A stretch of 51,808 nucleotides of DNA. Source: Bradyrhizobium sp. RD5-C2. Its GTDB lineage: Bacteria > Pseudomonadota > Alphaproteobacteria > Rhizobiales > Xanthobacteraceae. How positions within the stretch are numbered: the first letter of the stretch is position 1; each line of letters starts with the position of its first letter. The notes below the pieces were generated by a model that saw only the letters and a list, made by a program, of their open reading frames with translations, was not told the DNA's origin and ran no database searches. The position numbers and the translations under genes are program-made. Shown here piece after piece: positions 17,339 through 22,566 of the stretch. The stretch is from the NCBI RefSeq assembly GCF_019972155.1, contig NZ_BOVL01000019.1:51597-103404 (forward strand), read 5' to 3'.

Positions 17339-17554
17339 CTACTGCCCGTTATCGATGAGCGTCTGCTGGCAGGCCTTGCTGAGGCGGCTGCGGTGCTCCT
17401 TCAGGCAGGCCAGCACGACCTGATCGCCCTCGCTGAGATGGGCGCGGCAAAACCGCGAGGCGTCGCGTGAGCAGGCATCGCGCCCCTGCTGCTGTGCCGA
17501 GGCGGCCGACGTCAACAGAACCAGTGCAACGACGGCGAACAGAAATCGGGTCAT
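17339..17554 (-). CDS. small secreted cysteine-rich repeat protein A
   Basis: A 71-residue protein. The Sec signal peptide MTRFLFAVVALVLLTSAASA is followed by a mature part with a cysteine pattern CSRDASRFCRAHL...VVLACLKEHRSRLSKAC, like the Golgi cysteine-rich repeat (Cys_rich_FGFR) seen in small bacterial exported proteins. Four cysteines could form two disulfides in the periplasm. I start at the ATG at 17554 because it opens directly on the signal peptide. Function unknown. Clearly paralogous to the next gene upstream (17719-18009). Confidence 0.8.
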   Translation of the reverse strand: MTRFLFAVVALVLLTSAASAQQQGRDACSRDASRFCRAHLSEGDQVVLACLKEHRSRLSKACQQTLIDNGQ

Positions 17555-17718
17555 CTTCAAAGCCTCTAAGGAATGCAACGCTGGTTCTATAGTGTTTCAG
17601 GGTCGCGAAGAAGCTCGAAACCGCCCGCGCGAACCGGCCGGTTCCGGTCCGGGGCGACCGCTCGAAGACGGCTTGCGTCTCGTCGCCGCAGGTCTGCCCC
17701 GTTAGATGCCGTGCAAGA

Positions 17719-18009
17719 TCACTCGGCGGCGGCCCTGCGCTGCGCGGCGAGATCGCGGTCCAGCACGACGCGGCAGCCGCTGCTCAGCTGGGAGCGATTC
17801 TTGACCATGCAGGCAGTGATCCTCGGGATGTTCGGGATCTCCGCGCTGCACAGCCGGAACGCATCGCCCGAACACATCTGCTGCGCCTCGGCGCTGAACG
17901 CAAAGCTCGCGGTCGACGACAGCACGGAAACGGCTGCCGCAAACGCCAGCGTGACGCCGGCGCTGCGAACGGCACGTTCCAGAACCCGACTCTTCACGAT
18001 GGTGGTCAT
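17719..18009 (-). CDS. small secreted cysteine-rich repeat protein B
   Basis: A 96-residue protein with a long N-terminal signal segment (hydrophobic SAGVTLAFAAAVSVLSSTAS) and then CSGDAFRLCSAEIPNIPRI and ACMVKNRSQLSSGC. This is the same spacing of four cysteines, aspartate and SxLS as protein A, so the two are tandem duplicates that diverged. The C-terminal tail is charged (LDRDLAAQRRAAAE). I chose the ATG at 18009 as the start. Role unknown. The divergent neighbour is a polysaccharide deacetylase. Confidence 0.8.
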   Translation of the reverse strand: MTTIVKSRVLERAVRSAGVTLAFAAAVSVLSSTASFAFSAEAQQMCSGDAFRLCSAEIPNIPRITACMVKNRSQLSSGCRVVLDRDLAAQRRAAAE

Positions 18010-18227
18010 GATCGGCTCCAATCGGCGCCGCAAATGGCGGGGCCCTCTGTTTGATGGGTCCGATCCTGCACGGCAGCGAGCTGACCGACTGTGATGGCCG
18101 TCACGCAGGCGTAAGCCGCACTTTTTCTTGCCCTTCCGGCGTCGTGTTGGGATCGCGTTAAGACCTTGTTGGCATTAATCGCTCGTTACGGGTGTGGCGT
18201 ATCCTTGAGTTCCGAGAGAGTGTAGCG

Positions 18228-19283
18228 ATGCGTAGTGCGTTGGGCCTGATGCTGGCCAGTGTTGTAGCGGCGATCGTGATCGCCGGCGTGTGGTTCTGGA
18301 CCTCCTCGCCGCGTGCCGACGCGGCTCCTCCGCAGACAACTGCCGCAGCCAAGGCCGAGCCGCTTCCTGCGGCCGCGGCAAAGCAGGCTGCCAGGGACGA
18401 TGTCGAGACGACGGCCGCGCTGTCGAAGCGCGCCGATGCCAGCCAGCCGGCAGCCCCGGCCGCTGCACCGGCACCAGCACCGGCCCCGGTCGCGGCCATG
18501 CCCAAATGTGCCAATCCCGATGCGCTCGGCATCACCCGCACCGTCGTCGTCGACACCACCGGCGGCCCGGGTTTCGGCTTCCTGCAGTACAAGCAGTATG
18601 ACTTCCTGACCGACCATGAGGTCGTGCTGACTTTCGACGACGGTCCGTGGCCGACAACGCCCGCCGTGCTCAAGGCCCTGGCGGACGAGTGCACCAAGGC
18701 GGTATTCTTCCCGATCGGCCTGCACACAACCTATCACCCGGACATCCTCCGCCAGGTCGCCGCCGCCGGCCACACCATCGGCGCCCATACTTGGTCGCAC
18801 GCGCATCTGGCGGGCAAGAAGATCACCGAGCAGCAAGCCAAGGACGAGATCGAGAAGGGTTTCAGCGCAGTGAAGCTGGCGCTGGGTGCGAACCCCGCTC
18901 CGTTCTTCCGCTTCCCAGCGCTGGCGCACACCCCGGCGACGACAGCCTATCTCGGCACCCGCAACATCGCGATGTTCTCGGTCGACGTCGACTCCAACGA
19001 CTTCAAGTCGAAGAGCTCCGACGAGGTCATCAACAATGTGATGACCAAGCTCGACAAGGAGCACAAGGGCATCATCCTGATGCACGATTTGCAGAAGCAC
19101 ACCGCGCAGGCACTGCCGACGCTGCTGCGCAAGCTGAAGGCAGGCGGCTACAAGGTGGTCTGGATGAAGGCCAAGACCCAGATCGAGACGCTGCCCGAAT
19201 ACGACGCGATGATGGCGAAGACCGAGAAGCCGATCGCAACGGGCCGGCCGATAGGCAACGTCGTGCAGACGGTCGCCGAGTAA
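18228..19283 (+). CDS. polysaccharide deacetylase (NodB domain), membrane-anchored
   Basis: A 351-residue carbohydrate esterase 4 protein. A signal anchor (about 4-24) is followed by a low-complexity Ala/Pro linker (about 32-90) and a NodB domain. The catalytic/metal motif TFDDGPWPTTPAV places Asp137-Asp138, and HTIGAHTWSHAHL supplies His187 and His191. FFRFPAL and the late GIILMHDL segment match later family motifs. It probably deacetylates a cell-envelope or exopolysaccharide N-acetylsugar in the periplasm; it is not adjacent to nod genes and is not claimed as NodB. The ATG at 18228 starts at the anchor. A strong terminator follows. Confidence 0.9.
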   Translation: MRSALGLMLASVVAAIVIAGVWFWTSSPRADAAPPQTTAAAKAEPLPAAAAKQAARDDVETTAALSKRADASQPAAPAAAPAPAPAPVAAMPKCANPDALGITRTVVVDTTGGPGFGFLQYKQYDFLTDHEVVLTFDDGPWPTTPAVLKALADECTKAVFFPIGLHTTYHPDILRQVAAAGHTIGAHTWSHAHLAGKKITEQQAKDEIEKGFSAVKLALGANPAPFFRFPALAHTPATTAYLGTRNIAMFSVDVDSNDFKSKSSDEVINNVMTKLDKEHKGIILMHDLQKHTAQALPTLLRKLKAGGYKVVWMKAKTQIETLPEYDAMMAKTEKPIATGRPIGNVVQTVAE

Positions 19284-19304
19284 CGCAGCGAACTCACTCA
19301 ACGC

Positions 19305-19337
19305 AAAGCGCCCCTGGATCCGATCCAGGGGCGCTTT
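19305..19337 (+). terminator. intrinsic terminator after the deacetylase gene
   Basis: A 16-nt perfect arm pair (AAAGCGCCCCTGGATC at 19305-19320, and 19322-19337) ends in a short T run. It is roughly symmetrical and could work in both directions, because the next gene converges. Confidence 0.8.
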
Positions 19338-19506
19338 CGCTTTCCGATCGCAGCCACCTTCTGCTGGTCCGATACGGCCGAATGACCTTCAGCGCGCCGA
19401 TGCGCCTCCGAGAGTGGCGCCATCGCGCCCGGTAGCTGCGGCTGCCACCAAATATCGAAAACAACCCCATGCGAAGTAGCCGGCGCCGGCGCTCGGCAAG
19501 GCGTGG

Positions 19507-19941
19507 CTACCAGTAAATCCCGTGGCGATGCAGCTCGCCGATGATGCGGCCCTCGGTCCAGCGCCGGGCGTGGCGGCGACGGCTCGACCTGTACGAAGTC
19601 GTCCGCTGCTCCGGCGCCGGCCTTGCGTATGACACCGCCGAAGGCTGGACATTCGCTTGCTGCTGCACGGGCGCCTGCTGCAAGGCCGGCTGGGCTTGCG
19701 GCTGCGGAGCGGGAGCCGCAACCGGCGCTGCCCGCTCGACATATTTTGGCGCTTCCGGCGGCATTGGCGGCGGCGCGACGGCGGGCGCCGCCGGCGCATC
19801 GGCAACCTTGTCCGCCGCATTGACCGAATTCGACGCGGCGGCCGGTAGCGAGCCTGCCCCGCCCAACGACAGGCTTCGTTCGCCGGCCTGCGCGGAAGCG
19901 GAAGCCAAAACCACCGCCGTGATCAGGATGAGTTTGCGCAT
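19507..19941 (-). CDS. secreted Pro/Ala/Gln-rich hypothetical protein
   Basis: A 144-residue protein with a Sec signal peptide (MRKLILITAVVLASASAQAG), a low-complexity Ala/Pro/Gln middle (about 46-100) and a basic Arg/His C-terminal tail ending ...RRHARRWTEGRIIGELHRHG. I do not recognise a domain. The repetitive composition suggests an unstructured periplasmic or surface protein. A hairpin (TCTCCCG ... CGGGAGA, 19948-19968) lies just upstream of the start, in the 5' leader. Confidence 0.65.
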   Translation of the reverse strand: MRKLILITAVVLASASAQAGERSLSLGGAGSLPAAASNSVNAADKVADAPAAPAVAPPPMPPEAPKYVERAAPVAAPAPQPQAQPALQQAPVQQQANVQPSAVSYARPAPEQRTTSYRSSRRRHARRWTEGRIIGELHRHGIYW

Positions 19942-19961
19942 TGTTGTTCTCCCGTTGGTGG

Positions 19962-20009
19962 CGGGAGACTAGCCACGTCGTCCGAGCCACAGTGTGAGCT
20001 GCTTCACGC
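19962..20009. repeat. diverged direct repeat, left copy (flanks the carbonic anhydrase gene)
   Basis: CGGGAGACTAGCCACGTCG ... GAGCTGCTTCACGC matches positions 21143-21190 at 33 of 48 bases in an ungapped hand alignment, with two well-conserved blocks. Both copies have the same orientation. Confidence 0.5.
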
Positions 20010-20119
20010 AGCCATCGCGCGCCGCCTTCATCTCCCTGTGATCGTCAGTCCCAACAACGCCGCCACCTCGGCGGCGTCCTGGACAGAGTCATCTCCGCCT
20101 TCCCCGCCTTGCGGCAGCC

Positions 20120-20133
20120 TTGATCTGGATCAA
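20120..20133 (+). promoter_or_regulatory. FNR/FixK-type box
   Basis: TTGATCTGGATCAA is a perfect match to the dyad TTGAT-N4-ATCAA recognised by FNR/FixK-family regulators. It ends 98 bp before the carbonic anhydrase ATG. If the box sits at the usual -40 position, transcription would start near 20167 and leave a leader of about 65 nt. Inferred regulation: low-oxygen activation by a FixK-like protein. Confidence 0.65.
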
Positions 20134-20231
20134 CGGCGGCTTCTCGTTGGGTCGTTCAATGGGATTGCAGGTTCGGTTCGTTGTGTACGTCGCATTTGCT
20201 TGCCTGAATATCCCAGCGCAGCGCGGCTCTT

Positions 20232-21095
20232 ATGAAGACCTTCGATATCACGTATCGCTATAGCAGCGACGATGTCTCGATCAGGCCAACCCCGCCGGAC
20301 AGTCATGCGGCTTTGCTGCGTCTGGAGCAGGGCAACAAGAGCTTCGCCACGTTCCTTGACTGCGACGAGGGGGCGAGCGTGGTACAGCAGATCATCCCGG
20401 TCGATCTGCGTGACCTGGGCCTGCCGGCCGACAGCGCCGTACCGAAGCAAAGACCGTTTGCGGCCGTGCTCGGCTGCTCGGACGCCCGCGTACCCGTTGA
20501 ACTGATTTTCAACGAAGGACCCAATGATCTCTTCGTGGTCCGCGTCGCGGGCAACGGGCTGGGAATTGAGGTGCTTGGAAGCCTCAAATACGCCGTCGAG
20601 AATCTTGGCGGGAGCCTCAAGCTCATCGTCGTCCTCGGCCACAGCGGATGCGGCGCGCTCACGACAGCCGTCGATGTATTCCTGAATCCGCGTGAATACT
20701 TGCCGCTCGCGACCAAGCGTTCGCTCCGCAGCATTCTCGACGGCGTGCTGGTCGTGGTGCAGACTTCCGAGAGAAAGCTGGTCGCCGCGTTCGGGCCAGC
20801 GGTGGTACACGAGCCCGGATATCGAAAAGCCTTGATCGAGACGTCGATTGCCACCAACGCCGCGCTGGCTGCTTACTCAATACAAGAAGAATTGAGGAGC
20901 AACGCCTACACCGGGATCGAAGCGGTTTACGGCGTCTATCTTCTGGAGAGCCGCGCGATATGGGCTCCCCGTTCCAGTGATGCCGATGGGATTGGGCTGG
21001 CGGCGGCACCTCGAGACCTTGCAGCGTTTGTGGAACTCGGCAACGCCATCGTGCGCTCGCGGCGTATTGAATCGCTTGTGAACGAGAAAGATTGA
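20232..21095 (+). CDS. beta-class carbonic anhydrase
   Basis: A 287-residue beta-carbonic anhydrase interconverting CO2 and bicarbonate. Zinc ligands are Cys82 (GCSDARV, with the Asp84-Arg86 dyad), His137 and Cys140 (GHSGCG). The core spans about 74-145. It is somewhat longer than the typical 200-230 residues, having an N-terminal extension of about 40 residues and an insertion around 150-200 (LNPREYLPLATKRSLRSILD). No signal peptide. An FNR/FixK-type box lies upstream, and a cytochrome-b-like membrane protein gene follows 342 bp downstream on the same strand. Diverged direct repeats flank the gene. Confidence 0.9.
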   Translation: MKTFDITYRYSSDDVSIRPTPPDSHAALLRLEQGNKSFATFLDCDEGASVVQQIIPVDLRDLGLPADSAVPKQRPFAAVLGCSDARVPVELIFNEGPNDLFVVRVAGNGLGIEVLGSLKYAVENLGGSLKLIVVLGHSGCGALTTAVDVFLNPREYLPLATKRSLRSILDGVLVVVQTSERKLVAAFGPAVVHEPGYRKALIETSIATNAALAAYSIQEELRSNAYTGIEAVYGVYLLESRAIWAPRSSDADGIGLAAAPRDLAAFVELGNAIVRSRRIESLVNEKD

Positions 21096-21437
21096 TCGGA
21101 GCCGTCTCCCCTTCCCTATCCGAACGGAGACCATGCCCGTGCCGGGAGACCAGCCGCGTCGGGCCCAGGATCCCATGAGCTGCATCACGCCAGGAGAATG
21201 GTAGCTGCCAAAAGGCTGGCATGGTTCAGCCGGATTGTTGAAACTCGGTCCTATCGGTCGGCTCGCATCCGCGTACGGTTGTGCACCTTGAGACACGGTC
21301 TCGGCGCAACGTCGTTTGCCTGCGCACGCCAGCGCCCACAGCACTGACTTGTGTGCCGCCCCTCAGGCGGGGAGCCGGGAATAGACTCGTCGATTTGGGT
21401 TTCTCCTTCGCACAATGCCTGAACTCTGGAGACCTCA
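21096..21437. other. intergenic region between carbonic anhydrase and membrane protein genes
   Basis: No gene is supported in these 342 bp. It holds the right copy of a diverged direct repeat (21143-21190). I found no second FNR/FixK dyad here, so the membrane protein gene either has its own unrecognised promoter or depends on read-through. Confidence 0.5.
21143..21190. repeat. diverged direct repeat, right copy
   Basis: CGGGAGACCAGCCGCGTCG ... GAGCTGCATCACGC, the partner of 19962-20009. Together they bracket the box-bearing carbonic anhydrase gene. Confidence 0.5.
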
Positions 21438-22505
21438 GTGAGTGCATTTGAACAAGGTCGCGTACGGCCCGGCGACGATGGCTTGGCGAATGCGGCCGCC
21501 GAAAGGCTCCGTTCGATGATCCCGGCCGCCGGCGCGATCGCCTATCCGTTCCTGCTCGATGGATTTCATCTCGCGGTCTCTCCCGCGAATGGCCACCCCT
21601 CGCCTGGCCGGATGGTTCTGGCGGCGTTTTGCCTGCTAGCCGCGACGGCCGCGCCCTTGCTGGGTCTGGCCTGCGCCTATTGGATGACCAAGCTGGCGCC
21701 TTCGTCGTTCGAGCTGCGCGCCCGGCGGCTTGCGTATATCAGCATCGCCGCGCCGCCACTGTTCGTGTTGACCGGCGTCGGCCTTGGACTGCTGCACATC
21801 CCTGTCAGCGATGAGCTCGTCTGGGTCGCAGGTTGGCTCGCCGCGTGTCTTTACGTGCTGCTCGGCAACGAACAAGAGCGGCCGGCAACATCAACTGCGA
21901 TGGCTCCGTCCATTGCCAGATGGCGTGTCACGCATGGCATCGCCGCGGCGGTCATCCTTCTCTATGTCGCGTTTCACCTCACCAATCACCTGCTGGGCCT
22001 GCTTGGACCGGAGGTTCATGGCGCCGTGATGAAGCTCGGCCGCACGGTCTATCGATCCTCCGTGGTCGAGCCGATGCTTGTCGCCTTGATGCTGTTCCAG
22101 GTCACCATCGGCGTGCGGCTTGCCTGGCGCTGGAGCTCGCGGCCGGCGGACGGATTCCGCGTGTTTCAGATCGGCTCCGGCGTCTACCTCGCGGCGTTCA
22201 TCGTCACCCATCTGAACTCTGCATTCGTCTCGGCGCGGGCCGTGCACCACATCGACACCAATTGGGACTGGGCGTCGGGCGCACCGACCGGCCTGATCCA
22301 CGACGCCTGGAGCATCCGCCTGGTGCCGCACTACGCACTCGGCGTCTTCTTCGTGCTCGCGCATCTCGCTTCAGGATTGCGCGGCATCCTGATCGCGCAC
22401 GGCGTGACCACCGCGGTCGCTAACCGAATCTGGGCAACCGGGCTCGCAGCAGGCGCGCTGATCGCAATCGCGATCATGAGCGGACTGTGTGGCGCGCGGA
22501 TCTAG
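21438..22505 (+). CDS. cytochrome-b-like (SdhC/FrdC-type) polytopic membrane protein
   Basis: A 355-residue protein with eight to nine hydrophobic helices. The C-terminal half (about 160-350) has five helices with histidines placed as in succinate dehydrogenase/fumarate reductase cytochrome b subunits: RWRVTHGIAAAVILL (His166), AFHLTNHLLGLLG (His180, His184), FIVTHLNSAF (His258) and PHYALGVFFVLAHLASGLRG (His298, His309). Haem binding is inferred, not proven, and no iron-sulfur or flavoprotein partner gene is nearby. The N-terminal half adds about four helices. The start is GTG at 21438. The TAG stop is the first triplet of a dispersed repeat. A decayed paralogous copy lies at 25259-25580. Confidence 0.7.
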   Translation: MSAFEQGRVRPGDDGLANAAAERLRSMIPAAGAIAYPFLLDGFHLAVSPANGHPSPGRMVLAAFCLLAATAAPLLGLACAYWMTKLAPSSFELRARRLAYISIAAPPLFVLTGVGLGLLHIPVSDELVWVAGWLAACLYVLLGNEQERPATSTAMAPSIARWRVTHGIAAAVILLYVAFHLTNHLLGLLGPEVHGAVMKLGRTVYRSSVVEPMLVALMLFQVTIGVRLAWRWSSRPADGFRVFQIGSGVYLAAFIVTHLNSAFVSARAVHHIDTNWDWASGAPTGLIHDAWSIRLVPHYALGVFFVLAHLASGLRGILIAHGVTTAVANRIWATGLAAGALIAIAIMSGLCGARI

Positions 22506-22566
22506 AGCGTTTTCGAGCGAAGTGGGCACCGGTGCGCGTGAAGAAAACGCGTCAAAAATGCTCTAG
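22502..22566. repeat. dispersed repeat, family E1 (complete copy with inverted ends)
   Basis: Ends CTAGAGC (22502-22508) and GCTCTAG (22560-22566) are perfect inverted repeats. The interior CGTTTTCGAGCGAAGTG...CGTGAAGAAAACG is itself an imperfect palindrome. Both convergent neighbours use the terminal TAG as their stop codon (22503-22505 and 22565-22563). Its 48-bp core matches 1870-1917. Confidence 0.85.

Noticed and set aside
15888..17423. 511-codon open frame on the plus strand
   Set aside because: It overlaps the MFS gene in another frame, is Arg-rich, and the MFS frame shows clear helices and motifs.
18228..19283. Nodulation gene nodB
   Set aside because: It has the NodB-type domain but also a membrane anchor and Ala/Pro linker, and there is no nod box or other nod gene nearby; a general polysaccharide deacetylase fits better.
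20232..22505. DAB-type or SulP-linked inorganic carbon uptake system
   Set aside because: The carbonic anhydrase is a normal soluble beta-class enzyme, not DabA, and the membrane protein resembles cytochrome b subunits, not DabB or a bicarbonate transporter.
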